This document shows, in pieces, positions 51,872-60,525 of a stretch of 64,000 nucleotides of DNA (position 1 is its first letter; every line of letters starts with the position of its first letter). The position numbers and the translations under genes were made by a program. The stretch comes from Nostoc sp. C052 (GTDB lineage: Bacteria; Cyanobacteriota; Cyanobacteriia; Cyanobacteriales; Nostocaceae). Location of the stretch: positions 1 through 64,000 of the forward strand of contig NZ_CP040272.1 of NCBI RefSeq assembly GCF_013393905.1. The letters run 5' to 3'. The notes beneath the pieces are model-generated. The model made no database searches and was not told the DNA's origin. It was given only the letters and a program-made list of their open reading frames with translations.

Positions 51872-53074
51872 TTAATGCTTGAACAACGCCCAAGCTAAAA
51901 ATCTCTCTGTATAATACAACGCTAATTGATTGCTCACACCATTGAAAACGGCATCAAAAGCATGTTCCGCCCAAGGAATTTCTAGAAAAACCGCAGTGTT
52001 ACCAGAGTTATGTAAACGTTCATACATCTGTCTGCCAAATCGCGCTTCCACCAAATGGTCGCGACTACCGTAAATTAATAAAGTTGGCGGTAAAGGGTGC
52101 GTCAGGTAATTTATCGGTGAAGCAATTTCATACTGATTAGGCAATTCTTCTACAGAACCACCAAGAAATGCTTTTAAAACAGCGCGGCTATTTATAGGAT
52201 CGGGATTTGGCGGTGTTTTGTATCCTTCTGTTAAGTCAACAGGCCCGTAATAATTTACCACAGCACGGATGGGTGGTGCATCTGTTTGATAAGCCGCTAA
52301 CATTGCTAGATGCGCTCCCGCAGAACGTCCTAAAAGTACCATACTTTCTGAATCAGCTTCATATTCAGCTGCATGTTTGCGAATAAAATTCAGGGCTGTA
52401 CGCACATCATCTAACTGAGATGGAAACTGATATTGAGGGGCGTGTCGATAATCGATTGCAAATACCGTATATCCATGATTAGCAATATATTGATTAAACT
52501 CAGAATTGGCATGAGTATTGCCATATTGCCAAGCTCCACCATAAATTACTACTACTGCGGGATATTTCCCTATCTTTGAAGGTTGGTAAACTTCCATTTT
52601 TAAAGGCACTCCTCCAGGAGAAGCAAAGAGAATATCTTTTTGATAGCGCGTTTTACCTAATGGAATACCCCGAAAAAAATTAATTAAGTCAAAGGGATGG
52701 GTTTGCATTTTAGCCCTGACTGGGGGGGGAATTTGCTCTAGATAATTTGCTCCAAGCCCCTGTTTCATGGCTTTAGCCATCTGTATTTGAGTTGGTGGGA
52801 TATTTATTAGCACCCATCCACAAATTAGTAATCCAATTAAACTGAAAATGCAAACTATACGTTGGATTGGACGGCGACGAATATAGAATAAAGACAACAA
52901 TAAAAAGAGCAAATTTAATAAAAATAACCAAGGACTGATTTCTGGCGCTCCTACTGCTAACGTGAGTAAAAACATATTTGGAGCGGGAAGAATAATCCAA
53001 GAGCTAAGAATTAGACTGGCAAAACTGAGTAATAATGCCAGCCAGGATAAAAGTATTTTGGGTTTAGCAAACAT
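51872..53074 (-). CDS. Membrane-attached alpha/beta hydrolase (esterase/lipase family)
   Basis: A 400-residue protein. Three hydrophobic segments at the N terminus (about 7-30, 33-60, 72-95) anchor it, followed by a carboxylesterase/BD-FAE-type domain. The oxyanion motif is VVIYGGAWQYG (HGGxW variant with Tyr-Gly), the nucleophile GRSAGAHLA, Asp in YGSRDHLVE, His in WAEHAFD. The substrate is unknown. It starts ATG 53074. Confidence 0.9.
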   Translation of the reverse strand: MFAKPKILLSWLALLLSFASLILSSWIILPAPNMFLLTLAVGAPEISPWLFLLNLLFLLLSLFYIRRRPIQRIVCIFSLIGLLICGWVLINIPPTQIQMAKAMKQGLGANYLEQIPPPVRAKMQTHPFDLINFFRGIPLGKTRYQKDILFASPGGVPLKMEVYQPSKIGKYPAVVVIYGGAWQYGNTHANSEFNQYIANHGYTVFAIDYRHAPQYQFPSQLDDVRTALNFIRKHAAEYEADSESMVLLGRSAGAHLAMLAAYQTDAPPIRAVVNYYGPVDLTEGYKTPPNPDPINSRAVLKAFLGGSVEELPNQYEIASPINYLTHPLPPTLLIYGSRDHLVEARFGRQMYERLHNSGNTAVFLEIPWAEHAFDAVFNGVSNQLALYYTERFLAWALFKH

Positions 53075-53096
53075 AGATTAAAGTGCGGTATCCTTG

Positions 53097-53171
53097 GTAG
53101 GGACAATTCATGTAGACGCATTCGCGGAGCGTCTCCAAGAGTTGCGGCTTCCCGCAGGGTATTGTCCCTAC
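53097..53171. repeat. 75-bp palindromic element
   Basis: GTAGGGACAAT (53097-53107) and ATTGTCCCTAC (53161-53171) are perfect inverted ends. Inside are GACGCATTCGCGGAGCGTC and GCGGCTTCCCGC. A linked sequence TTTTCGGAGATGTCTATT (53176-53193) is shared with 22119-22136. A typical dispersed repeat. Confidence 0.8.
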
Positions 53172-53216
53172 GTCATTTTCGGAGATGTCTATTGTGAATT
53201 CTGGTGACAGCATAAA

Positions 53217-53867
53217 TTATTGCTGTTGTATTTGCTTTTGTACCCAAATCCGAAAAGCTTTAAGGGTTGCATTTCTACCTGCTATTGTACTTTGCTCTAA
53301 ATGTTGGGGAATTGCTTCAATTAGTGAGAATAGAGGAAAATTTAGGCTTTGCTGAGATTCTACATAATGTCCGTCTTGCAAAACATTAATTTGGAGCTTT
53401 CCTCGATCGAAACGCCAAAGTTCAGGCACTTTTAGCGCTTCATAAATATTAGGATGAGTGCGAGAAGTAATATCAATTTCTAGAGCTAAATCTGGAGGAG
53501 GATCTACTGCTAAATCTAGCCGCTTCTTGCCGCGAATCTTAGATTCATTTTTGATATAGAAACACTGATCGGGTTCTATACCTTGAGCCATCGCTTGGTT
53601 TTTGAAAGTGGTAGAACCAAGGCTGATGAACTCAGTACTCAACTCTTCCAAAAGAGCTTTGACTAAATCGCTAATAATTTCTTTGTCAAATTCATGTTCT
53701 GGCAGTGGTGCCATAATTTCCAGTATTCCCCGATCATAAGCAATTCGTGCTGCTCGGTGTTCTCCTAAATCCTCTAGAATTGCTTCTAATTCTTGCCAGG
53801 TTACATCTCGTAGCAGCACTCTTTGTCCTGGTGGAACATGGATGCGCTTTAATTCCAACAACATCAT
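53217..53867 (-). CDS. Uma2 family (DUF820) putative endonuclease
   Basis: A 216-residue member of the Uma2 family: LTVTW-like segment DVTWQELEAILEDLG, then YDRGILEIMAPLPEHEFDK, the PD-(D/E)XK-like core PPPDLALEIDITSRT and PELWRFDRGKLQINVLQDG. The PDLALEID motif supplies likely catalytic residues. I chose the ATG at 53867 because GGGAG lies 5 nt upstream; a second ATG at 53864 is as good, and an in-frame TTG at 53879 is not needed. Confidence 0.9.
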   Translation of the reverse strand: MMLLELKRIHVPPGQRVLLRDVTWQELEAILEDLGEHRAARIAYDRGILEIMAPLPEHEFDKEIISDLVKALLEELSTEFISLGSTTFKNQAMAQGIEPDQCFYIKNESKIRGKKRLDLAVDPPPDLALEIDITSRTHPNIYEALKVPELWRFDRGKLQINVLQDGHYVESQQSLNFPLFSLIEAIPQHLEQSTIAGRNATLKAFRIWVQKQIQQQ

Positions 53868-53990
53868 TTCCACTCCCAATAGCTGAAACCTAAATTTAGC
53901 TTACTCTAGTTGACTAATGCGCTGCGACAATTTTTGCTGCTTCATGGCTAGTGTATACTGGGGCGATCGCTCCAAAAAACCAGAGTAAAG

Positions 53991-54020
53991 AAAAAACCTC
54001 TGGAATTTCCAGAGGTTTTG
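53991..54020 (-). terminator. Terminator of the M16 peptidase operon
   Basis: CCTCTGGAA (53997-54005) and TTCCAGAGG (54007-54015) form a perfect palindrome. On the minus strand it is followed by a T run (TTTTTT), as expected for the end of the M16 operon, about 170 bp after the last stop codon. Confidence 0.75.
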
Positions 54021-54101
54021 GTTCCTGATTTAGTTTCTAGTTGTTACTCCAATTTGTCCTCAGTCATTTCCTGATAATCAAAAAAAATTATTTGAACAAC
54101 A

Positions 54102-54134
54102 AGAACCCCGACTTTTCTAGGAAGTCGGGGTTCT
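54102..54134. repeat. Palindromic hairpin repeat, copy 2
   Basis: AGAACCCCGACTTTTC and GAAGTCGGGGTTCT form the same type of hairpin as 24510-24542 and 63411-63443, with a few base changes kept paired in both arms (GATCC to GAACC and GGATC to GGTTC). Confidence 0.85.
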
Positions 54135-54192
54135 GAACCTACGATTTTTTTATTTGGAAGTCCCTATATTGAGTCTCAACCTATCTACGCGA

Positions 54193-55710
54193 TTAATTCT
54201 TCGCCTGTGGCTGCGAACCAGGAATCGTGACATCTATTGGTGTCACCTTTGCAGCTAGCTGTGTCAACGGTGGTTGAATGGCGCTTTGATTCCCCACTAC
54301 TAAAGTCACAATTTTTTCTGGCTTGAGGTATTCTCGTGCTACCCGTTGCACATCAGCAGCCGTGGTGGCGGCGACGGCTTTTTGATAGCGAAAGAGAAAA
54401 TCAGCAGGATAGCCGTAATATTCGTATCGCATCAACCGTGATAAGGTTTGGCTGGGGTCTTGAAAGTTGAATACAAAGGAGTTAAGTGTAGACTCTTTGG
54501 CATAAGCGAGTTCTTTTGCAGTCACTCTTTGAGTTTGGGTGCGTTTGATTTCAGCTTGTAAAGCTTTGACAAACTGGACGGTAGCATCCGATCGCGTTTG
54601 TCCACCAGCAACAAAGATGCCAGGATAATCGTAGCGGGGACTCCACTGCCCGTAGACAGAGTATGCTAAACCTTGACGCGATCGCAATTCATTAAATAAG
54701 CGTCCACCAAATCCATTTAACACCCCATTTAATACATCAAGTGCCGCATAATCGGGATTGTCGAAACGTCCGCCTAAATGTCCCAGAAGCACACTACTTT
54801 GCGTCAGTTGTGGCTGATTGACAAAAAAGACTCCACCTGTATTAGCTGCTAAAACCTTTGGTAATGTGGGTTTAGCAATACCTGGATTCCGCTGCCAATC
54901 ACCAAACTTAGCTTGAATGAGCGATCGCATTTTCTTACTATCAAAATCGCCCACAATCCCCAAAATTATATTATTGGGGTGAAAATATTGTTGATAAAAC
55001 TTGAGCAAATCCTCACGCTCAACCTTATCAACCGTTGCATACTCGATAGTGCGAGAGTATGGGCTATCTTTGCCATAGATCAATTTTTTAAATTCTCGAT
55101 TAGCAATCCCATCTGGATTGTCATTACGACGAGCAATGCCACCCTTGGCTTGTGTCTTAGCTAAGTCTAGCTTTTCTTGAGCAAATACAGGCGATCGCAG
55201 CACCTCGGCAAACAGCCCAAACACCGTTTCTAAATCTTCGCTGAGTGCGTCAAAGCTAGCACCACCAGAAGCTTCACCAATACTAGCTTCTACAGATGCC
55301 GCTCGTTGTTCTAATATTTCGTTGAGTTCATCAGCCGAATGCTGCTTAGTTCCTCCAGTTCGCATTACCGCGCCTGTAAAACCAGCCAACCCAACTTTCT
55401 CCGGTGGTTCTAAGCGATTCCCTGTGCGTACAAAAGCCGTTCCATTCACCAACGGTAACTCATGATCCTCCATCAAATAGACAACCAAGCCATTTTGCAG
55501 CACAAACCGTTCATACTTAGGTAACTTAATCTCAGGTAGCGGTGGTAGTTGCAAGTCTGTATAATGCTTTGCCTCAGTCGTCGCCGCCAAAGAAAAATTA
55601 CAAGTTAAAAGTAAACACGCAAAAACAGCAACCAAAGCATAAATTATCCCCTTCCCATTTTTGATTTTCAACGCCATCCGCCTTTTACTCTTCACCTTGT
55701 ACCTTTGCAT
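54193..55710 (-). CDS. M16 peptidase-like protein, inactive partner
   Basis: A 505-residue exported member of the M16B (pitrilysin, processing-peptidase-like) family. There is an N-terminal signal or anchor (about 22-42; GIIYALVAVFACLLLTCNFS). At the zinc site, where HFLEH is expected, it reads LAGFTGAVMRTGGT, so it cannot bind zinc. The rest (SVLLGHLGGRFDNPDYAALDV; FGGRLFNELRSRQGLAYSVY, both trimmed) is typical. Bacterial M16B enzymes often pair an active with an inactive subunit; the active partner lies 45 bp upstream. Confidence 0.92.
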   Translation of the reverse strand: MQRYKVKSKRRMALKIKNGKGIIYALVAVFACLLLTCNFSLAATTEAKHYTDLQLPPLPEIKLPKYERFVLQNGLVVYLMEDHELPLVNGTAFVRTGNRLEPPEKVGLAGFTGAVMRTGGTKQHSADELNEILEQRAASVEASIGEASGGASFDALSEDLETVFGLFAEVLRSPVFAQEKLDLAKTQAKGGIARRNDNPDGIANREFKKLIYGKDSPYSRTIEYATVDKVEREDLLKFYQQYFHPNNIILGIVGDFDSKKMRSLIQAKFGDWQRNPGIAKPTLPKVLAANTGGVFFVNQPQLTQSSVLLGHLGGRFDNPDYAALDVLNGVLNGFGGRLFNELRSRQGLAYSVYGQWSPRYDYPGIFVAGGQTRSDATVQFVKALQAEIKRTQTQRVTAKELAYAKESTLNSFVFNFQDPSQTLSRLMRYEYYGYPADFLFRYQKAVAATTAADVQRVAREYLKPEKIVTLVVGNQSAIQPPLTQLAAKVTPIDVTIPGSQPQAKN

Positions 55711-55755
55711 ATCTCTCTTCCTTTGCGCCCTTTGCGCCTTCGCGGTTCGTTTCTC

Positions 55756-57399
55756 TTAAGCTTCTTTCGACAACAACTTCCCAATCGTGCGATTTTCTGG
55801 CGTAAACGTCTCCTTTGCCACCCGCTCAATATCAGTCGTCGTCACAGCTGCAATATCATCCAACTGCTTAAACAAATTCCGCCAAGAGCCAGTTTTCACC
55901 TCATATTCCAACAATTGTTGAGCCATCCCCATATTAGAATCGAGGGTACGTAACAAACTTGCCCGTGCTTGGGTTTTCACCCGTTCTAAATCAGCCGTCG
56001 CTACAGGCTCAGTTTTTAATTTGTCAATTTCTTGCCGCAAAGCCACCGCCAACTCATCAACTGTATGACCAGGAGCCGTGAGAGCATAGAAAAATATCAG
56101 GTTTGGGTACTTATCTCCAGGAAATCCGCTATAACCTTGGGCACTTAGCGCCAAACGCTGCTTTTCTACCAAAGACTTATATAGCCGTGACGTGCGTCCA
56201 TCACTTAATAAACTGCCAATAATTTCATAGACTGCATTATCTGGATGAGTAATCGCCGGACGGTGATAACCTTCTAAATACCAGGGTTGAGAAGATAGCT
56301 GTAAAGTAACTTCCTGTGTTTGTTTTTGTGGCGGTTCCACCGGAATTTTTTCTACAGCTTTGGTTTTTGCTTGAAAGCGGCCAAAATAAGTTTGCGCCAG
56401 TTTTTTCACTTGAGCGGGATTGACATCTCCGACAATGGCAATAGTCAAATTACTTGGTACATAGTGAGTATCAAAAAAATTCTGGACATCTTCTGGTGTC
56501 AGATTGCGAATATCTTCGTCATAACCAATCACCGGACGCCTGTAGGGATGAACTTTGTAAGCCGTATCGATAAACTTTTCCACCATCAAGCCAATGGGTG
56601 AATTTTCCACCCGCATCCGTCGTTCTTCTAAAATTACATCTTTCTCTTTATAAAATTCACGACGAATTACCGGATCGAGAAATCGCTCCGACTCCAGCGA
56701 CATCCAAAGTTCTAGCTTATTGGCAGGAAAGCTATAAAAATAACGAGTGGCTTCAGTAGAAGTATTGGCATTTAAACCTACGCCTCCCGCTTGTTCGACA
56801 ATTTGACCCAATTCGTTTTGCTTGACTAGCTTGGCTGCTTGCGATTCCACTTGCTTAAACTCAGTTTCTAACCGAGCAACCTCAGCTTTTTTGCCATCGG
56901 CTTTCGCGGTTTTAATTTGGGCATTTAATTGCTCTAAGGCTTCTAGTAGCGGTTTTTCTTTTTTGTAGTCTTGTGTACCAATGCGCGTTGTACCTTTGAA
57001 TGCCAAATGTTCCAAAAAGTGAGCTACACCTGTTTTGCCATCGGCCTCATCGACACCACCAACATTTGCGTATGTAAGAAAAGAAACCACAGGCGCTTGA
57101 TGCCGTTCCAAGACGATGAATTTCAAACCATTGTCGAGGCGAAACTCCGTTAACTGCTTGATGACTCGATCTAGATAAGGTTGGATCGAACTTTGAACTG
57201 GCGGGGTTTGAGTTTTGGTTTCTTGAGGAGGGGGTGCTGTCTGAGTTTGAGCTAGAGCAACTTCTGGTAGCAATCCCCACGAGAAGATGATCCAAGTCAA
57301 CAAAGCGATCGCCAACCGCCGCAATATGACAGATACTCGATCTGACCAATCCAAAATCCTCAATTTAAAATCCAAAATTGACCGACTGCTCTGGCTCAT
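55756..57399 (-). CDS. M16 zinc peptidase, active partner
   Basis: A 547-residue exported M16B peptidase. The zinc motif is intact: AHFLEHLAFKGT, with the downstream Glu expected in EERRMRVEN. A signal peptide follows an unusual N-terminal extension (SILDFKLRILDWSDR), which is encoded by a common dispersed AT-rich repeat; the natural start may be further in. A coiled insertion (about 150-195; EALEQLNAQIKTAKADGKK) interrupts the catalytic domain. It forms an operon with the inactive paralogue and is divergent from a TetR regulator gene. Confidence 0.93.
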   Translation of the reverse strand: MSQSSRSILDFKLRILDWSDRVSVILRRLAIALLTWIIFSWGLLPEVALAQTQTAPPPQETKTQTPPVQSSIQPYLDRVIKQLTEFRLDNGLKFIVLERHQAPVVSFLTYANVGGVDEADGKTGVAHFLEHLAFKGTTRIGTQDYKKEKPLLEALEQLNAQIKTAKADGKKAEVARLETEFKQVESQAAKLVKQNELGQIVEQAGGVGLNANTSTEATRYFYSFPANKLELWMSLESERFLDPVIRREFYKEKDVILEERRMRVENSPIGLMVEKFIDTAYKVHPYRRPVIGYDEDIRNLTPEDVQNFFDTHYVPSNLTIAIVGDVNPAQVKKLAQTYFGRFQAKTKAVEKIPVEPPQKQTQEVTLQLSSQPWYLEGYHRPAITHPDNAVYEIIGSLLSDGRTSRLYKSLVEKQRLALSAQGYSGFPGDKYPNLIFFYALTAPGHTVDELAVALRQEIDKLKTEPVATADLERVKTQARASLLRTLDSNMGMAQQLLEYEVKTGSWRNLFKQLDDIAAVTTTDIERVAKETFTPENRTIGKLLSKEA

Positions 57400-57550
57400 A
57401 AGCGAAAACTACGATAAAGTTACATTACCTAAACAACAGGATACTTAGCAAAAGAGCGTTAATCTTGTATTAAGCTTTCAGTGGCTCTTTATGCCTAAAG
57501 TTAGACAATAATGCTACAAATCCTGTTACGGATATCTAACCATAACTGTT

Positions 57551-58165
57551 ATGCGAATTTTTAATTCTTCCCCACCTTCAGAAGCTCAGACGCGCACCCG
57601 AATTTTAGAGGCTGCACAACGGTTGTTTGCCTCTCAAGGATTTGATGGTACTACCACCCGCGATTTAGCACAACAAGCAGGTGTAGCTGAAGGCACTCTA
57701 TTTCGTCATTTTCCCAATAAAAAAGCAATTTTGGTGGAAGTAGCCACAAGTGGCTGGGTAGAGATTCTTACAGATTTGCTCACAGAGTTAAGTGAAATGG
57801 GCAGCTATAAAGCCGTAGCGCAGGTGATGCGCCGCCGGATGTGGAATTTCCAAAAAAATGCCGATTTGATGCGTGTTTGTTTTATGGAGGTGCAGTTTCA
57901 CCCCGATTTACGCGATCGCATTCAATTAGAAGTCATTACCAAAATGACTGATGTGGGCGAAGCATTCTTTCAAACAGCAATGGATAAAGGCATTTATCGT
58001 CAAGGGGACGCCAAGCTAGTTGCAAAAGTTTTCTTAGGAATGTTTGCGATCGCAGGTTTTTCTAACAACACCCTCATCGAGCCTGACGCGTCCCCTCAAC
58101 AAATGCAGGAAATGGCCGAAGGACTTGCTGATATTTTCCTGAATGGTGTTTTAGCTAAAGAGTAG
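57551..58165 (+). CDS. TetR/AcrR family transcriptional regulator
   Basis: A 204-residue regulator. The N-terminal helix-turn-helix is clear (TRILEAAQRLFASQGF; TTRDLAQQAGVAEGTLFRHF). The C-terminal ligand domain is not assignable. It is divergent from the M16 peptidase operon with about 150 bp between them, so it could regulate itself and that operon. Start ATG at 57551. Confidence 0.93.
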   Translation: MRIFNSSPPSEAQTRTRILEAAQRLFASQGFDGTTTRDLAQQAGVAEGTLFRHFPNKKAILVEVATSGWVEILTDLLTELSEMGSYKAVAQVMRRRMWNFQKNADLMRVCFMEVQFHPDLRDRIQLEVITKMTDVGEAFFQTAMDKGIYRQGDAKLVAKVFLGMFAIAGFSNNTLIEPDASPQQMQEMAEGLADIFLNGVLAKE

Positions 58166-58233
58166 GGATTGGGGATTGGGGATTGTTTATTTCTCCCCCT
58201 GCCTCCCCTGCCTCCCCTGCCTCCTCTGCTCCC

Positions 58234-58680
58234 TTATCCCCCAGTCCCTAATGTTTTCGCTTGCTGACTCCACTGCTGTACTAGCTCAATTGCTGGACAC
58301 AAATCTCGGCGCTGCATTGTGGCTACTTGCAAACGCATAATTTGTTGGTGCAATCTGTGAGTGGGAGTTTGAGCTAACTGCACCACAGAACCAATACCCG
58401 CATGAAGCAATAAACCACAATATTGTGTCCCGACGCTGGGAATACGCGCCAAGTCAGCTAAAGCCATCCATTTATTTACATACTGAAGATGAATTTGTAG
58501 TTTATTTGCTAACGCTAGTCTTGACTCTAGAGTTTTACCTTGTTTGAATAGCGCTACTGTGCTGCTAATTCCACAATTTTGCAGTTGAGATTGTTCTTCG
58601 TGGCTCAGTCCAGGTAATTGCTCAATTGGCCAATCACGAGATTGGATAAGACTTCTAACATCTTTTTGTTTAGCAGACAT
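58234..58680 (-). CDS. DUF4332 helix-hairpin-helix protein
   Basis: A 148-residue protein with tandem HhH-like motifs of the DUF4332 type (LPGLSHEEQSQLQNCGISS; LADLARIPSVGTQYCGLLL). Such domains may bind DNA or act as a scaffold. I chose the ATG at 58680 (MSAKQKDVRSL); an upstream start at 58722 would add 14 residues coded by dispersed-repeat-like sequence. A 21-bp tandem repeat lies just upstream. Confidence 0.8.
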   Translation of the reverse strand: MSAKQKDVRSLIQSRDWPIEQLPGLSHEEQSQLQNCGISSTVALFKQGKTLESRLALANKLQIHLQYVNKWMALADLARIPSVGTQYCGLLLHAGIGSVVQLAQTPTHRLHQQIMRLQVATMQRRDLCPAIELVQQWSQQAKTLGTGG

Positions 58681-58800
58681 ATTTAAAATTAAAATATTAG
58701 GCTTCTTTAAATATTGTGACACTCACTTCTTGGCAAGAGCGTACTTTTGCAATTCAGTGTTTGTATTGCCGTGCTATTTTAACTCAATCTTCTGCAATAG

Positions 58801-58968
58801 GATTGTTTCGCCTGACAATGCGATTGTTTCGCCTGACAATGCCATTGTTTCGCCTGACAATGCCATTGTTTCGACTAGCAATGCAATTGTTTCGCCTGAC
58901 AATGCCATTGTTTTGCTTGACAATGCCATTGTTTCGATTAACAATGCGATTGTTTTGTCTGACAATAC
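58801..58968. repeat. Eight tandem copies of a 21-bp unit
   Basis: Units start at 58801, 58822, 58843, 58864, 58885, 58906, 58927 and 58948; consensus (C/G)ATTGTTTCGCCTGACAATGC shown in two parts: ATTGTTTCGCC and TGACAATGC. Each unit is an imperfect palindrome (CATTGT/ACAATG). Being a multiple of three it keeps open frames in several phases, e.g. heptapeptides SPDNAIV and FRLTMPL (+) and ALSGETM (-). It lies between the DUF4332 and PhzF genes. Confidence 0.92.
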
Positions 58969-59007
58969 GATCGCATCGGCTTGCAAAAATGAATTAGTCT
59001 ATGATAT

Positions 59008-59808
59008 TCATGCGGTAATTAACTCGCCTCGCAGTACAGTTACCGCTTGTCCAGAGAGAAAGACGCGATCGCCTCCGTCATAATATACTTTCACCACACC
59101 ACCGCGACTAGATGCCTGATAAGCCAAAAACTCATTTTTGTGCAAGCGATCGCGCCAGAAGGCAGCAAGGCAACAATGAGCCGCCCCAGTCACTGGGTCT
59201 TCATTAATACCTAATTTCGGTGCAAAGAAGCGCGAGACGAAATCGTATTCGGAATCAGAATTGGCGGTGCTAGTGACGATTACATCACCAATAGACAACG
59301 TTTTCAGGAGTTGGAAATTTGGCTGTACTTGTCGTACTAATTCTTCAGATTCTAATTCCACTAAATAGCCGAGGGAATTTTGGAAGACAGATTTGGATCG
59401 TACACCCAAAGCTTCACTAAGTTCTGGAGGTGCGATCGCTGCTTGTGAGTGATTCACAGGAAAATCTAATTCAATCCACTCACCTTGCAACTTTGCAATC
59501 AGCACTCCACTTTTGGTATAAAAACGCGCAATTTCATCAAGTAATAAATGTCCTTCTGACCAAAGTACATGGGCGCTAGCTAAAGTTGCATGACCACAAA
59601 GCGGTACTTCTACCGTGGGTGTAAACCAACGCAAATTGAAACCATCATCCTGTTTGACAAGAAAAGCCGTCTCAGATAAATTCATCTCTTGGGCCACGTT
59701 CTGCATCCAGCCTTCATTTTGGGGAGTAGGCAAAACACAGACAGCAGCAGGATTACCTGCAAAAGGTGTATTGGTAAAAGCATCAACTTGAGTAATAATT
59801 TGTCCCAT
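59008..59808 (-). CDS. PhzF family isomerase/epimerase-like protein
   Basis: A 266-residue protein of the PhzF (diaminopimelate-epimerase fold) family. Motifs are VDAFTNTPFAGNPAAVC, the catalytic-type Glu in NLSETAF, TPTVEVPLCGHATLASAH and EDPVTGAAHCCLAAFW. Most members are of unknown substrate; no phenazine genes are near. I chose the ATG at 59808 (MGQIITQVDAF); the extra upstream residues come from a repeat (GAGCGAAGCGAAGTGAC). Confidence 0.92.
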   Translation of the reverse strand: MGQIITQVDAFTNTPFAGNPAAVCVLPTPQNEGWMQNVAQEMNLSETAFLVKQDDGFNLRWFTPTVEVPLCGHATLASAHVLWSEGHLLLDEIARFYTKSGVLIAKLQGEWIELDFPVNHSQAAIAPPELSEALGVRSKSVFQNSLGYLVELESEELVRQVQPNFQLLKTLSIGDVIVTSTANSDSEYDFVSRFFAPKLGINEDPVTGAAHCCLAAFWRDRLHKNEFLAYQASSRGGVVKVYYDGGDRVFLSGQAVTVLRGELITA

Positions 59809-59838
59809 TAGAGTCACTTCGCTTCGCTCACAATTCAA

Positions 59839-60209
59839 AATTTAAAATTTAAAATTCAAAATTAATGATCCCCATAAAGAAATTTAGACGTATGCTGGGT
59901 TACGCAAAACCCATTGGTGTCAACTTAAGCTAAAACTCCCTCCCTTAAAACCTCGTTTCCAGCCTTCGGTTGGAAATGCAACTCAAAAGTGGCTCTGCCG
60001 CCAGCAAGCGAGGCGGAGCCTCTAGGACGGCATTCCCAGTCGGAGACTGGGAACGAGACAATATCTAAAAGCTTTTACTAGGCTAGTTTTCACGTTAAGT
60101 TGATACCAATGCGAGCCTTGCTACGCCACTACGTTGTGTTAATCCAAATGAGAACCGCTATATACAGTACCTTATAAATTAGGAATATAATCTCCAAAAA
60201 CTAGAGTCA
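59839..60209. other. Repeat-rich gap
   Basis: No gene. It contains AATTTAAAATTTAAAATTC units (59837-59862) and an inverted-repeat element from about 59963 (CTCGTTTCCAGCC) to 60058 (GACTGGGAACGAG), with AAGCGAGGCGGAGCCTC inside. Confidence 0.65.
59963..60058. repeat. Inverted-repeat element (CTCGTTTCCAG / CTGGGAACGAG)
   Basis: The ends CTCGTTTCCAG and CTGGGAACGAG are inverted, with nested hairpins CAGCCTTCGGTTGG and CCCAGTCGGAGACTGGG. A common cyanobacterial dispersed repeat. Confidence 0.75.
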
Positions 60210-60497
60210 ATGTTAAAGCAAAACGAAAATATGAGGATAAAAATCTTCAGAAGCATCTTTGCTGCGGTCAACTTAGCGCTAATTTCTGGAGGATTAGTTA
60301 GCTGTGTTGTTGAAGTACCACAGCCACCTGTTCCAACTGAGCGACAAAAACCAGTCGTACAACCTAGCCAACAGCCTAAGCAGGCAAAGCAGAACGACAA
60401 AGATGATGATGACAAACATAGCGATCGCAAAAATGATCAAAAAGATGGCGATCGCAAGGATGATAAAAAAGATGACGATAAAGACGATAACGACTAA
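60210..60497 (+). CDS. Small lipoprotein with Lys/Asp-rich tail
   Basis: A 95-residue protein (88 if it starts at the ATG at 60231). The signal has a lipobox (NLALISGGLVSC; Cys after LVS). The mature part is Pro/Gln-rich (VPQPPVPTERQKPVVQPSQQ), then an extended Asp/Lys run (DDDDKHSDRKNDQKDGD and on to the end). HIP1 octamers GCGATCGC lie inside the tail-coding part. The tail may bind metals or the envelope; function unknown. Confidence 0.7.
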   Translation: MLKQNENMRIKIFRSIFAAVNLALISGGLVSCVVEVPQPPVPTERQKPVVQPSQQPKQAKQNDKDDDDKHSDRKNDQKDGDRKDDKKDDDKDDND

Positions 60498-60525
60498 ATA
60501 AAGGTAAAATCATCACCTTAAATTT

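Larger units (their letters stand above)
53868..54192. other. Gap with terminator and hairpin repeat
   Basis: 325 bp between two minus-strand genes. It holds the terminator at 53991-54020, the palindromic repeat at 54102-54134 and the repeat end TTTATTTGGAAGTCCCT (54149-54165). No gene. Confidence 0.6.

Noticed and set aside
58716..59083. Possible repetitive proteins (FRLTMPL or SPDNAIV heptapeptides)
   Set aside because: Open frames are forced by the 21-bp period; no ribosome site was found and the frames overlap the phzF end. Kept as a finding on the repeat only.
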